42,359 nucleotides of DNA from Chloroflexota bacterium (GCA_030611885.1 JAUWOY010000030.1:1-42359); one strand, 5' to 3'; positions 1 through 9,385 are shown, counted from the stretch's first letter. The notes: a model not told the origin generated them from the sequence alone. Numbers and translations: made by a program.

Positions 1-1705
1 TAGCGCCCCCGTGGTCTTCGACCGCCCGGTACTCCCGCTTCCCCCCCCCCTGCACCCCCCCCCACTTGGGGGGGGAAAGAGGGGGGGCGAGGGTCAGCTC
101 AACCAGGCCGCGAAAGATGCCGATGCCGTGCTCCAGGTGCACCACGTAATCGTCGGGCGACATGTCGGCGAAGAAAGCCTCCGGAGTCACCGCCCGCGGT
201 CGGCGCACACGGCGGGGCAGGGGTCTGGACCAGCCGAAGATCTCCGCATCTGTCATCAGGCAGCACGTTGCTTGCTGCCCCCCCCTTGCCGGCAGCAGCG
301 TCCAGCCCTCGGCCAGGGTGCCCTGCACGATGGTCAGGCTGTGCAGGGGGGGCAAAACCCTAAGGGTCTCCGAGACCCTTAGGGTTTGCACGTAGGCTTC
401 TCGCTCTCCCCACAGCGCGGCCAGTCGCTGGGCCTGGCGGCTCACCACCACGATCCGCTGACCCTCCTGGAGCATCCTCCGCCAGTCGTCCAGCACCTGC
501 TTGAGCCGCCCGCCGTAGCGGGGGCCTGGGGCAAAGAGTCGGCTTAGTGGATGTTCCTCGCCGCCGTCGTATCCCAGCACCAGGGGATGCCTGTCCAGTA
601 GCGCGTCTTGCAGCTCGTCCCAGGTGAAATAGGGGATGGGGAGCCCGCTGGGCAATTCGCCCGCTTCGAGCAGGTCTTTCTGAAGCTCCAGCGCGCTGGC
701 CTCCAGGTCGGCCATAGCTGCTTCCAGTTCGGTCAGGTCGTCAACGACCAATAATCCCTCGGTGGGCAGGAAATCTACGAGGTTCCCTGGCTGGGAGTAT
801 AGGTAGGGAATGTAGAACTCCAGGCCCTTGAAGTGCCGCCCCTCCTCCAGGGCTTCGAGGTTGGCCTCGAATTCGGCTGCCGCCGACTCGTGACAGGCTG
901 AGAGGTCCAAATGAGTTGCTCGCTGAGCCGCCGACGGGCCGTGTTGGGGCAGGCTCTCGCTGGCTGGAACCAGAGTAAACGAGGATACCTTCTCCTGGGA
1001 GCGTTGCGTGTCCGGCTCGAAGAGGCGCAGGGACTCGATCTCATTCCCGAACAGCTCGATGCGCACCGGCCAGTCGCTGTGGGGAGGGAAGACGTCAATG
1101 ATCCCGCCCCGCCGGCTGAAGGTGCCCGGCTGCTGGACGATGCTCGCCGGCTCGTATCCCAGGGAGACCCAGTGGGCCAGTATCTTCTCCAGGGAGATGG
1201 GCTGGCCCTGCTGCAGGGTGTGTACGCCGGCCTGAAATTCGCGCACGGGTATGGTTTTCTGCATCAAGGCGCGGGCTGAGGCGATGATGATGGGAGGGGA
1301 CGATTGGAAGTTGGAAGTTGGAGGTTGGAGGTCTTGTAACAGTGTGGCGAAGACGCGGATGCGCTGCTGGATGGTCTCGACGTTCCAGGCGATGTGTTCA
1401 TAAGGCAGGGCGTTGGGCTCAGGGAAAAGCAGCACGCTCTCCGGCCTGGCTGACCAGAGGCGCAATTGGCTGTGGAGTTGGTGGGCCTGCTCTGGCCGGG
1501 CCGTCACTACCACCAGCGGCCTGTCCAGGTCCCGCTGTAGGGCGGCGATGAGGTAGGGCCGCGCCGAGGACAGCAGGCTGAGGGTTACGGAGTAAGGTGG
1601 GGATCGTGGGGCCGCATCCTGGGCCTTCAAACCCTCGATCAGCTCACGATAGCTGGGTATGTCTTCCACGAGGGAGAGCAAGCCCGACAAATTCAGTTGG
1701 TTCAC
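1..1705 (-). CDS. mfd: Transcription-repair coupling factor Mfd, N-terminal part (runs off left edge)
   Basis: Mfd is a DNA translocase that removes RNA polymerase stalled at lesions and recruits UvrA. About 568 codons are visible on the minus strand, open to the left edge, so the helicase motifs lie outside. Seen: a UvrB-like N-terminal module (ALPYEHIAWNVETIQQRI, then ASARALMQKTIP and FSRRGGIIDVFPP), a degenerate middle region, and the start of the RNA-polymerase-interacting domain (DYVVHLEHGIGIFRGL, then REYRAVEDHGGA). The start is a GTG at 1705 with an AGAGGA Shine-Dalgarno-like sequence just upstream. Oddities: three low-complexity or palindromic stretches lie in frame in the gene (41-88, 355-387, 1304-1331); two are described separately as insertions. 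The family call is firm. Confidence 0.9.
   Translation of the reverse strand, partial: MNQLNLSGLLSLVEDIPSYRELIEGLKAQDAAPRSPPYSVTLSLLSSARPYLIAALQRDLDRPLVVVTARPEQAHQLHSQLRLWSARPESVLLFPEPNALPYEHIAWNVETIQQRIRVFATLLQDLQPPTSNFQSSPPIIIASARALMQKTIPVREFQAGVHTLQQGQPISLEKILAHWVSLGYEPASIVQQPGTFSRRGGIIDVFPPHSDWPVRIELFGNEIESLRLFEPDTQRSQEKVSSFTLVPASESLPQHGPSAAQRATHLDLSACHESAAAEFEANLEALEEGRHFKGLEFYIPYLYSQPGNLVDFLPTEGLLVVDDLTELEAAMADLEASALELQKDLLEAGELPSGLPIPYFTWDELQDALLDRHPLVLGYDGGEEHPLSRLFAPGPRYGGRLKQVLDDWRRMLQEGQRIVVVSRQAQRLAALWGEREAYVQTLRVSETLRVLPPLHSLTIVQGTLAEGWTLLPARGGQQATCCLMTDAEIFGWSRPLPRRVRRPRAVTPEAFFADMSPDDYVVHLEHGIGIFRGLVELTLAPPLSPPKWGGVQGGGKREYRAVEDHGGA
41..88. repeat. Homopolymeric C/G inverted repeat inside mfd
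   Basis: Runs of C (41-50, 55-63) are followed by runs of G (68-75, 81-87), giving a C-rich/G-rich hairpin. It is read in frame by mfd as LAPPLSPPKWGGVQGGGK, between the conserved GIFRGLVEL and REYRAVE blocks, where other Mfd proteins have only a short turn. This looks like an inserted repeat tolerated in a surface loop. Homopolymer lengths could also be assembly-sensitive. Confidence 0.7.
355..387. repeat. Perfect 33-bp palindrome inside mfd
   Basis: Two 16-bp arms (355-370 and 372-387) are perfect reverse complements around a single base at 371; the arm begins AAACCCTAAGGGTCTC. The length is 33 bp, so the mfd frame is kept. It is translated as TLRVSETLRVL within the variable middle region. 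Confidence 0.9.
1304..1331. repeat. Heptamer tandem repeat (TTGGAAG/TTGGAGG x4) inside mfd
   Basis: Four consecutive 7-bp units (two TTGGAAG, two TTGGAGG) occupy 28 bp and are read through by mfd as roughly QPPTSNFQ. It belongs to the same heptamer family seen near the ends of several other genes in the window. Confidence 0.85.
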
Positions 1706-1759
1706 GCCAAATCCTCTCTAAACACTTCCAGGGGCCGATTGAACTGACCTGCCCCCGAA

Positions 1760-3028
1760 TCAATCACGCACCCCATATCTCCTCCGCCCCTCGTTGCGCC
1801 ATAGCTCCAGTTCCCTGGCTGGCAAGGTCGCGGTGAAGCTGTTCTCATCAACGACGAAGATGGGCGGGGCAGACCTAAGAGCTTCCATCTCCCGTCTCAT
1901 CATCCTGATGCCGGTACCAAACCGTTCGATCAGTCCCATCTCACGCATGGCTTCAGCCAGGGAGGGATTGCGCGCCGCGTACTTGCCGGTGCCCAGGTCT
2001 TGAACGGTCATACCTCGAACAAGGCCGCCCGGACTGAGGGTCTCCAGGCGATCATCAAACATGCGAATGGCAACCTCTTGGCTCCAGCGACTGTAGTCTC
2101 GATGGACGCAAGCATTAGTGATGGCTTCGCGTACGGCTCTCAGAGGATATTCGGGGATGTCGGTCCGCCGCGGTAGCTTCTCATTCTCTAGAATGGACGC
2201 TGTTCTCATGTTGCGTCGGACAAAAGCCACGCTTTGTTCGATGAGCTCATCCACTGTGCCCCGGAAAGTATCGCGGTCAATAGCGGTGACGTTGAGGTCT
2301 AACCCCGGGAAGCGAGCGGCAGAGACAAAGGCCTGAGGCAGGAAGTACTGCGGCCGGCGACCGAAAAGCAACATGGCTGCCACCGTAGGGGCCAATTGAT
2401 CGCCCCGGCGCACGACAAGAGGCAGATCCGCCTGCTCAACCAGTTCCTTGTCTTGAGTAGGCGAAGCCGTATCGAAAGGACGGAGTGGACGCCCGGCATT
2501 GAGGATGGCCTCGGGTGATCGTCGCTCGAAGTAACGGCGGATTTCGGCTGCATCCAGGTCCTCATAGGCGGCTTCCCAGAGAGGCGTGCGCTCGAAGAGG
2601 AGTTCGCCGCTCTCCTGGAACATCCAACGCTCTTCTTCCCGCGTGGCATGTTGCACAGTGGAACCCACCCGCACATAGCAGATGTCCCGCACTCTATGTG
2701 GCTTGTCCTGTCCCTCAGGAACGTGGGCTACAAGGATGGATTTTCCCTCTAAGTTCACTTCCTCAACTGTCAGGATGACAGGAGGGCTACAGGCACGACA
2801 GAGGCCCATCAATCTCTCTTCAAGCTTCTGCCAATCGCCCGTTACGCCAACTACCAGGCCATTATCGTCCACACCTATCAACAAGTAGCCTCCTTGGGTG
2901 TTGGCAAAGGCCACTAACTCCGAACCAATCTTGACAGTGACATCTCCTCGCTGTGGCCACTCTCGTTTGAACTCTATGGTTGGCCCCTCACCTCGGGTGA
3001 TAAGCTCACGTACCTCGTCTATTGTCAT
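1760..3028 (-). CDS. AlbA_2/Schlafen-domain putative transcriptional regulator with GHKL-like ATPase domain
   Basis: A 422-residue protein of the COG2865 type. The N-terminal ~130 residues form an AlbA_2 (Schlafen AlbA_2) DNA-binding domain: EGPTIEFKREWP, then ELVAFANTQGGYLLIGVDDNG, the usual signature. The C-terminal half carries the HATPase_c_4-like region with EYPLRAVREAITNACVHRDY, EVAIRMFDDRLETLSPGG and RNPSLAEAMREMGLIERFGTG. The start at 3028 is preceded by a strong GAGGAGG ribosome binding site five to six bases away; an ORF extension further upstream lacks any. It lies between mfd and the GGDEF sensor on the same strand. Members of this family are predicted regulators; the target is unknown here. 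Confidence 0.85.
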   Translation of the reverse strand: MTIDEVRELITRGEGPTIEFKREWPQRGDVTVKIGSELVAFANTQGGYLLIGVDDNGLVVGVTGDWQKLEERLMGLCRACSPPVILTVEEVNLEGKSILVAHVPEGQDKPHRVRDICYVRVGSTVQHATREEERWMFQESGELLFERTPLWEAAYEDLDAAEIRRYFERRSPEAILNAGRPLRPFDTASPTQDKELVEQADLPLVVRRGDQLAPTVAAMLLFGRRPQYFLPQAFVSAARFPGLDLNVTAIDRDTFRGTVDELIEQSVAFVRRNMRTASILENEKLPRRTDIPEYPLRAVREAITNACVHRDYSRWSQEVAIRMFDDRLETLSPGGLVRGMTVQDLGTGKYAARNPSLAEAMREMGLIERFGTGIRMMRREMEALRSAPPIFVVDENSFTATLPARELELWRNEGRRRYGVRD

Positions 3029-3114
3029 TTCTTTCCTCCTCAGAACAAGCTTGCTATGATGACCAGTGCGACTGGCCTCGGCCTGATACCCTACTTTCCC
3101 GGGGTGCAAGCCTC

Positions 3115-6100
3115 CTACTGATGATCGCCCTGTTTCCTCTCGTACATCGCTCTATCCGCCTGGGCCAGCAGTTCATCAATGGAGCAGGGGGATTCAGGAT
3201 CGTAGTACGCTATGCCAGCGCTTAACGACAGCTCGTAGCGGCGGTCTCCCTTTGCGTTGCGGGCTTCCAGGTTCTCTTGCAGACGAGTAATAACAGCATT
3301 GGCATTGGCCTTACCGGTTTCTGCTGCCAGAACCACGAACTCATCCCCGCCAATGCGAGCGATGATGTCGGACTCGCGGAATGTCTCTCTGAGGATATCG
3401 GCGGTTTCGATCAAGGCCCGGTCTCCTTCGGAGTGGCCAAAGGCATCGTTGATCAGCTTCAGGCCGTCAAAGTCGGTAAAGAGCAGCAACATTTTCCTCT
3501 TCGCCCGGTTGGCTGTCTTCAACTGCTGCTGGCTCAGGGTGAAGAATCCGCGACGGTTGTACAGGCCGGTGAGTTCGTCAACCAGGGCCAGGGCGCGCAG
3601 CGTCTCCTCCATCCGCACCCGCGCGGTGATGTCGGTGTAGACAGCGACTAACCCGATGAACTCATCCCCCACCAGGATCGGGGACCCGGCCAAGAGGACA
3701 TCCATAGGAGAGCCATCCTTCCGATAGCGGACGGCCTCGGTGGGAGGCACCTCCCCCCCGCCCAGGACTACCTGTGTAAAACCGACTGCCTCCTCGAATA
3801 CTTCAGGGCCGGTGATCAGATCATCAAGGTTTTGGCCGATCGCCTCCTCCCGTGAGTATCCGAACAGCCTCTCTGCGCCCGCGTTCCATTCCACGATGCG
3901 ATGGTGGGCGTCCAGGGTAACGATGGCGTCGGGGGCAGCTCCCAGCACCCCTTCCAGGTACAGCCGCCGCTCTTCGATCTCGCGCTCGCTCCGCACCCGC
4001 TCGCGGATGTCGGTGAAGACTGAGAGGACGCTGACGAATTTCCCCTCCTCGAACAGGGGCTGGCCGCTGACGATGATCGGGATCACCTGCCCTTCCTTGC
4101 TCAGCAGAGCCGTCTCGTAACGGCTCGAGGTCCCTCGGGGCCACTTCGCCAGCTCCTGCTGCACTTTCTCGATCTTATCCTCAGGCACGATGGTCGTCCA
4201 GTGCTGGCCGATCAATTCCTCGCGGGTGTATCCCAATAGCTCCTCCGCCGCAGGGTTGGCGAAGGTGAAGATGCCCTGAGCATCCTCGATCAGGATGCCC
4301 TCGGCCATGCCCTGCACGACGCTCTCGTTGAACGCCTTTAGGTGTTCTGTTTCTTCGAAGAGGCGGGCGTTCTCGATGGCGATGGCGACCTGGCTGGCCA
4401 GGGTTTGCAAGACGAAGAGATCATCCTCGCCGAAGGCGTTGAGCTTGTCACTGTTTACATCCAACATTCCCACCACCCGCTCTTCCACCTTCAGGGGCAC
4501 AACCAGCTCGGATTTCGTCTCCGGAAGCCACTCATCTAGAAAGTAACGAGGCTCCTGGCTGACGTCGTTGGCCAAGAAGGGATCGCCAGTATGGGCTACC
4601 CAGCCGATCATGCCCTCCTCGCCGATCTTGAAACGTAAACCCTGTTCTCTCCATACCTTTTCCGCTGCAGGGTCGCTGCTGGCCTTGAAGACGGCATAGC
4701 CCGTGGCGGGCTCGATGAGGAAGATGTCCACGTGATAGTAACCGAAGTTCTGCTGGATGGCCTGGGCCACGTAGGGGAACAACTCATCGAGGTCGAGGAT
4801 GGAGGAGACCCTTCGCCCGACCTCCTCGACGGTCTGCAACTGGAGGGCCCGCTGTCGAGTCTCTTCGTAGAGCCTGGCGTTCTCAATGGCGATGGCTACC
4901 CGGTCGGCCACCGCCTCCATGGCCACGGTGTCCGATTGATCGAAATCGTTGAGGCGAATGCTTTGCACGTCCAGGGCACCGATCACCTCATCGTCCAGCT
5001 TGATGGGAACGCACAGTTCCGATTTGGTGAGCACTTCCCCCAGGAAGCCCTTGACGTAGTATGGGTCCTTGCTTGTGTCGTTGGACAGCCAGGAGTCACC
5101 GGTTCTGGCCACGAAGCCGATGATGCCCTCGTCCAAGGACTGGCGATATTCCCCCGGAATTAGGTGCTCGAAGCCGCCAGCGACGGCCTGCATCACCACC
5201 TCGCGGCGCTCCTCGTCCAGAAGTAAAAGGATCACGTTGTAGTAGTTGAAGCTCTCCTGGATGGAGCGGGTCACCTCCTGCATCAGCCTATCCGAATCCA
5301 GGATGGAGGCTGCTTTCTCGCCCACCTCGCTGATGATCGCCAGTTGGGTGCTCCTTCTTTTCTCCTCCTCGAAGAGCCTGGCGTTTTCGATGGCGATGGC
5401 CGCCTGGTCGGCCAGGAGCCCCAGGACGCGCAGTTCGCTTTCATCAAACACGTGCGGCCTCTCGAAGGCGACGTTCATCACGCCCACCACCCGCTCGCCG
5501 ATGCGCAGCGGTAGGCCGACGATGGAGCCGCCCCATTGGTAATCTCGAAAGATCGGGTGTCTGTTAACGTTGGGGACGACGATGCGTTCCCCGCTGCGGG
5601 CGACGGTGTAAGTCAGGCCCTGCGGACGAGGCTCGGCGTAGGATTCCTGCTGGCTGCCATTCTCCCACAGGGCAGCACCGAAGGTCAGTCGCTCGCTATC
5701 GTAGAGGAAAATGTGGACGTCGTCAGCGGCCACCAGTTTGAAGGCATGGTTGAGAATCGCCTCCAGGATCGGCTGCAGCTCCAGAGCGGAGGTCAGGTGC
5801 AGGCTGGCCTGGCGCAGGGTTTCGAGTTCTGCGCTGCGCCTGCGCTCGGCCTCGTAGAGCCGCGCGTTCTCGATGGCGGCAGCGGCGTGGTCGGCGAAGA
5901 CACGCAGGGCCTCGGCATGAGCCTGGGTGAAGAAGCCGGGGGTGGCGCTGTCCACGTTGAGGAAACCGATCACCTCGCCGCGCACGATGATGGGCGCAGC
6001 CGCGTACGAGCGTAGCCACTCCGTCACCGGGATGCGCACCCAGTCAGGACAGGTATCAGTATCGGGAATGACCATTGGTTCCCCACTCTCCACCATTTGT

Positions 6101-7926
6101 TGGAGGCCGGGCATCTCATGAATGTGGAACACAAGTGTGGAGATGAACTCCTCTGCGCCGAAGCGCTCGTAGCCGCGCCAGCGGACGATGCGTGCCTGGT
6201 CGCCCTCGATGAGCATGACGTTGGTGGCATCGTTGGGAACGACGCGGCTGACCTGCTCCAGGACGCGGTCCAGCACCTGGTCGGGATCCAGGGTGCTGCT
6301 GACGACGGCGGCCGCCTCCTCCAGTGCTTCGGCCCGGTCACGCTGCTCCCGCTCCGCCTGGAAGAGCTGGACGTTGCGGATGGCGATGGCCGCCTGGTTA
6401 GCTATCGTCTGGGCCAGCTCGATCTCTTCTTGGCTGAAGACGCGCTGTTTCTTTGCATCCAGGCCGATGCTGCCTATGGTCTCACCTTTGACCACCAGGG
6501 GCACGATGAGCATGGATTTGATGCCCAGCCTGCGCATGGTGTCCCGAACCCTGGCTACCAGGGGATCCTTCAGAGTGTCCTCGATCATCAGCGGCTTCTG
6601 GTCGGCGATGATGCGCTCGGCAGCCAGATAACCTTTAACCTGGAAGCGTTCGGCGGTGGCCCCCCAGTCCGGATACTCGGCCAGCACATGCCCCCACTCC
6701 TTTTCCCTGTCAAAGATCAGGATGCCGCTGTGTTCAACGCCGAAAAGTCCCACCAGCTCCCGGACCGTGGTATCGAGAACTTCATTCCAATCCAGGAAAG
6801 AGCTAATGGCTGCCGAGACGCGGCTAATCACAGCCAGCCGTTTTGCCCTTTGCTCCAATTCTATGGTGTGCTGCTTGGTCTCTTCATGGAGCCGGGCGTT
6901 CTCGATGGCGATGGCCGCCTGGTTAGCGAAGGTCATTATCGTCTCTTTGTATCCTTCGCTTATCTCCTCCTCCCGTGTTGAGGCAAAGATGCCTCCTACC
7001 ACCTTCCCCTTTGCCAGCAACGGCAAGCCGAGAAACGTTCTGGAGCCCAGAAGCTTTTGCAAGGCAAAACAAACCGGCTTACTCAAGACAGGACTCACCA
7101 ACTCGTACAAGTCGTGTTTGATGGCTATCCTGCCCTCCAGGGCGCTGCTCACCGCCTCGTTGAAATCGCTTCTGGCTGGAAATTTGATTCGGACCAGTGG
7201 GAAACCGATGATGGCGTTGATCCTTTCGATGATCTTGCCCCTCGTGGAAACCGCACCACCCTTGAAAACTCCTTCTTTTTCGTCCAGCAAGAGTATAACT
7301 GCCGTATTACAACCGAGCCCTTCCACGACGCCATCTGCTACTCTTTGCAGCACTTCATCCAGATCCAAGGCGCTTTGCATCATCGTAGTGGCAATGGCGT
7401 TGAGGGCGGCCAGCTCCTGGTTGCGCTGCCTGATTTCCTCCTCCGCCCGCTTGCGCTCGGTGATGTCACGCCCCACCGATTGGTACTCGACGAGGCGGCC
7501 CTGCTCATCGAATATCGCCCGGTCGGTCCAATGCTGCCAACGTATCTCCCCACTGGGCGTCACGACACGGTGCTCGTAACTTCCAACAGGGTTCTCCGGA
7601 GACAAGGAAGCCATTTGCTGCCTGACGATTTCCCGGTCTTCCTCGTGAATGAGTGGCATACAGCTACGCCCAATCAATTCCTCCCGCCTCTTACCGAAAT
7701 AGCGACAATAGGCTTCGTTCACAAAGGTCAGCGTTCCGTCGGGCTGGAAACGACAAATCAGTTCCGTCTGATCCTCGATGACGGCGCGATAGCGCGCCTC
7801 GCTCTCCCGCAGCGCCTCCTCCGCCCGCTTGCGTTCGGTGTCCACCGCTTCCAGTTCGGCAAGCCGTCGGCGCATTTCCGCCAGCTCGTTTATGAGTTGC
7901 TCTTTTGCCTTATGCTCATCTTTCAT
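3115..7926 (-). CDS. Giant soluble PAS/GAF sensor diguanylate cyclase
   Basis: A 1603-residue sensor predicted to make cyclic di-GMP. Rough domain order: short coiled coil (1-40), PAS (42-160), six GAF domains (about 185-345, 375-520, 545-690, 715-860, 885-1030, 1055-1200), two PAS domains (about 1205-1325 and 1330-1440), GGDEF (1445-1603). The GGDEF motif is intact in IARIGGDEFVVLAAE, and an RESD motif five residues upstream matches the RxxD inhibitory I-site, so product inhibition is likely. Most GAF domains end in a near-identical AIAIENARL linker helix, typical of signalling helices. No membrane segment and no EAL or HD-GYP domain were seen, so it should be a cytoplasmic synthase. A GGGAGGT ribosome binding site precedes the ATG at 7926. 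Ligands of the GAF domains cannot be inferred. Confidence 0.92.
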   Translation of the reverse strand: MKDEHKAKEQLINELAEMRRRLAELEAVDTERKRAEEALRESEARYRAVIEDQTELICRFQPDGTLTFVNEAYCRYFGKRREELIGRSCMPLIHEEDREIVRQQMASLSPENPVGSYEHRVVTPSGEIRWQHWTDRAIFDEQGRLVEYQSVGRDITERKRAEEEIRQRNQELAALNAIATTMMQSALDLDEVLQRVADGVVEGLGCNTAVILLLDEKEGVFKGGAVSTRGKIIERINAIIGFPLVRIKFPARSDFNEAVSSALEGRIAIKHDLYELVSPVLSKPVCFALQKLLGSRTFLGLPLLAKGKVVGGIFASTREEEISEGYKETIMTFANQAAIAIENARLHEETKQHTIELEQRAKRLAVISRVSAAISSFLDWNEVLDTTVRELVGLFGVEHSGILIFDREKEWGHVLAEYPDWGATAERFQVKGYLAAERIIADQKPLMIEDTLKDPLVARVRDTMRRLGIKSMLIVPLVVKGETIGSIGLDAKKQRVFSQEEIELAQTIANQAAIAIRNVQLFQAEREQRDRAEALEEAAAVVSSTLDPDQVLDRVLEQVSRVVPNDATNVMLIEGDQARIVRWRGYERFGAEEFISTLVFHIHEMPGLQQMVESGEPMVIPDTDTCPDWVRIPVTEWLRSYAAAPIIVRGEVIGFLNVDSATPGFFTQAHAEALRVFADHAAAAIENARLYEAERRRSAELETLRQASLHLTSALELQPILEAILNHAFKLVAADDVHIFLYDSERLTFGAALWENGSQQESYAEPRPQGLTYTVARSGERIVVPNVNRHPIFRDYQWGGSIVGLPLRIGERVVGVMNVAFERPHVFDESELRVLGLLADQAAIAIENARLFEEEKRRSTQLAIISEVGEKAASILDSDRLMQEVTRSIQESFNYYNVILLLLDEERREVVMQAVAGGFEHLIPGEYRQSLDEGIIGFVARTGDSWLSNDTSKDPYYVKGFLGEVLTKSELCVPIKLDDEVIGALDVQSIRLNDFDQSDTVAMEAVADRVAIAIENARLYEETRQRALQLQTVEEVGRRVSSILDLDELFPYVAQAIQQNFGYYHVDIFLIEPATGYAVFKASSDPAAEKVWREQGLRFKIGEEGMIGWVAHTGDPFLANDVSQEPRYFLDEWLPETKSELVVPLKVEERVVGMLDVNSDKLNAFGEDDLFVLQTLASQVAIAIENARLFEETEHLKAFNESVVQGMAEGILIEDAQGIFTFANPAAEELLGYTREELIGQHWTTIVPEDKIEKVQQELAKWPRGTSSRYETALLSKEGQVIPIIVSGQPLFEEGKFVSVLSVFTDIRERVRSEREIEERRLYLEGVLGAAPDAIVTLDAHHRIVEWNAGAERLFGYSREEAIGQNLDDLITGPEVFEEAVGFTQVVLGGGEVPPTEAVRYRKDGSPMDVLLAGSPILVGDEFIGLVAVYTDITARVRMEETLRALALVDELTGLYNRRGFFTLSQQQLKTANRAKRKMLLLFTDFDGLKLINDAFGHSEGDRALIETADILRETFRESDIIARIGGDEFVVLAAETGKANANAVITRLQENLEARNAKGDRRYELSLSAGIAYYDPESPCSIDELLAQADRAMYERKQGDHQ

Positions 7927-7985
7927 CTTGCGTACCTCCCAAAATCGGGCCGAACTCCGCGAATCGCAAACGTGCCCTCAGGAAG

Positions 7986-8597
7986 TCATGGGCTCAGGTT
8001 GTATCTGTTCATGGCAGCCGCGATGCCCTCGGCCAGCCAGAGCTCCACCGCGGAAACGACTCTCTCGTAGACCTCATCTATGGCGATCCGCTCGTCGAGG
8101 GTGAAGTCGCCCAGGACGTAGTCCACGGGGTCGCCGTGGACAGGGCGGCCTATGCCCACCCGCAAACGGGGGAAGCCATTGGCGCCCAGTCGCCCAATGA
8201 TTGATTTCATCCCTTTGTGCCCACCAGACCCGCCCTCGGGGCGCAGACGGACTCTGCCCAGCGGCAGGTCCAGATCGTCGTAGATCACCAGGATGTTCTC
8301 AGGGGGCACTTTGTAGAAGCGGGCCATCCGCTCCACCGCGTCGCCGCTCAGGTTCATGAAGGTCTGGGGCTTGGCCAGGATGACTTTGAGGCCGGCGATC
8401 TGGCCCTGAGCCAGCAGGGCTTTGTGCTTTCGCCTGACGAACGACAGGCCCCAGGCTTCGGCCAGGCGATCGAGGCACTGAAAGCCGACGTTGTGTCTGT
8501 TGCCGGCGTATTTTCGGCCCGGGTTGCCTAAGCCAACGATAAGTCTTTCTATGCTGGGTTCCCCCCTTTGCCACAAACTTTTGAGAGCTTGCATCAT
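7986..8597 (-). CDS. pth: Peptidyl-tRNA hydrolase
   Basis: Bacterial Pth releases tRNA from prematurely dropped peptidyl-tRNA. The 203-residue protein shows the family blocks in order: RLIVGLGNPGRKYAGNRHNVGF (catalytic His in HNVG), KPQTFMNLSG (substrate-binding Asn), VIYDDLDLPLGRVRLR and GGSGGHKGMKSIIGRLG. The first ATG at 8597 lacks a clear ribosome binding site; the conserved domain begins about 17 residues in, so the exact start is uncertain. A GC-rich palindromic repeat lies immediately upstream (8616-8683). It follows the secreted-protein gene and precedes the GGDEF gene on the same strand. Confidence 0.95.
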   Translation of the reverse strand: MMQALKSLWQRGEPSIERLIVGLGNPGRKYAGNRHNVGFQCLDRLAEAWGLSFVRRKHKALLAQGQIAGLKVILAKPQTFMNLSGDAVERMARFYKVPPENILVIYDDLDLPLGRVRLRPEGGSGGHKGMKSIIGRLGANGFPRLRVGIGRPVHGDPVDYVLGDFTLDERIAIDEVYERVVSAVELWLAEGIAAAMNRYNLSP

Positions 8598-8615
8598 CTA
8601 CTATTCCGTGAAACT

Positions 8616-8683
8616 AGCAGAGCGGGCTCCCACGCCCGCGATTTCGGCCTGCGATATCCGGCGGCGTGGGAGCCGCCTCTGCT
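8616..8683. repeat. GC-rich palindromic (REP-like) repeat, copy 1
   Basis: Begins AGCAGAGCGGGCTCCCACG and ends with the inverted CGTGGGAGCCGCCTCTGCT. The same element recurs at 15683-15759 and 16139-16194. It sits between the stop of the secreted-protein gene (8699) and the start of pth (8597). Confidence 0.85.
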
Positions 8684-8698
8684 GGCAAAATACCCAGC

Positions 8699-9385
8699 TC
8701 AGAACTGCGCTATCAGCCAGGAGATAAGTCGCCGCAAGGTGGTTATGACGGCCATCAGCAGGAACAAGCCCATGGTGCCGCCTGCGCCGTAGAGCAGGGC
8801 TTTGCCTAACCCTTGCGCGGTGATATTGAGCCCGGTCCCTGTTTGCGACTCCGGCGTGACCCCGGCCGGCCCAGGGGTGGAGGTGGGTCGGGGGGTGGAT
8901 GTTGGCGGCTGCTCGATGATCACCGTGGGCGTGGGAGGCAGGGGGGTGCGGGTGGCCAGCGGGGTTGGCGTTGCCGTGGGCGTCTCCGTCGGCTGGGCGT
9001 TGACCACCGAGATCTGGCGCACGTAATACTCGTCGTAGTTGCCGTCCACACGAACGACCCTGAGCCGCAGGCTGTAGGTCCCATCGGACACCAGGGAAGT
9101 ATCCCAGGTTCCCAATCGTCCATCAGTGACCTGCGCTTTGTGAACATCCCCCACCAGCATCCACTGATCGGTAGGGTTGGGCTCCGGCGCATAGTGGATC
9201 TCGTATTTCCAGAAATTGGGATTGGTGGCCGTGCCTTTGATGACCAGCAGGCCGCGCACCACGTCGCGATCCTGAGGAGAGGTGATGACCGCTCCTTGCT
9301 GCGGCGGAGCAGCCTCGAGCCTCACGAGTGAGAGCCCCATAAAAAGGGCGGCCAGCAAACCGAGAGCTAAAATCTTCTTAATCAT
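8699..9385 (-). CDS. Secreted protein with Ig-like domain, Thr/Pro linker and C-terminal membrane anchor
   Basis: A 228-residue exported protein. Seen: signal peptide (MIKKILALGLLAALFMGLSL), a beta-rich domain at about 30-135 (GAVITSPQDRDVVRGLLVIKG, then DGTYSLRLRVVRVDG) resembling Ig-like or Big domains, a Thr/Pro-rich linker (TETPTATPTPLATRTPLPPT), then a hydrophobic helix near the C terminus (GTMGLFLLMAVITTL) followed by basic residues. The layout suggests a cell-envelope protein displayed outside the membrane and anchored at its C terminus. The ATG at 9385 has a GGAAGGAG ribosome binding site. Function unknown. Confidence 0.8.
   Translation of the reverse strand: MIKKILALGLLAALFMGLSLVRLEAAPPQQGAVITSPQDRDVVRGLLVIKGTATNPNFWKYEIHYAPEPNPTDQWMLVGDVHKAQVTDGRLGTWDTSLVSDGTYSLRLRVVRVDGNYDEYYVRQISVVNAQPTETPTATPTPLATRTPLPPTPTVIIEQPPTSTPRPTSTPGPAGVTPESQTGTGLNITAQGLGKALLYGAGGTMGLFLLMAVITTLRRLISWLIAQF

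Noticed and set aside
6097-8070. Long plus-strand open frames opposite the GAF/GGDEF gene
   Set aside because: Shadow frames of a clear multi-domain gene; the translations contain no recognisable domain.
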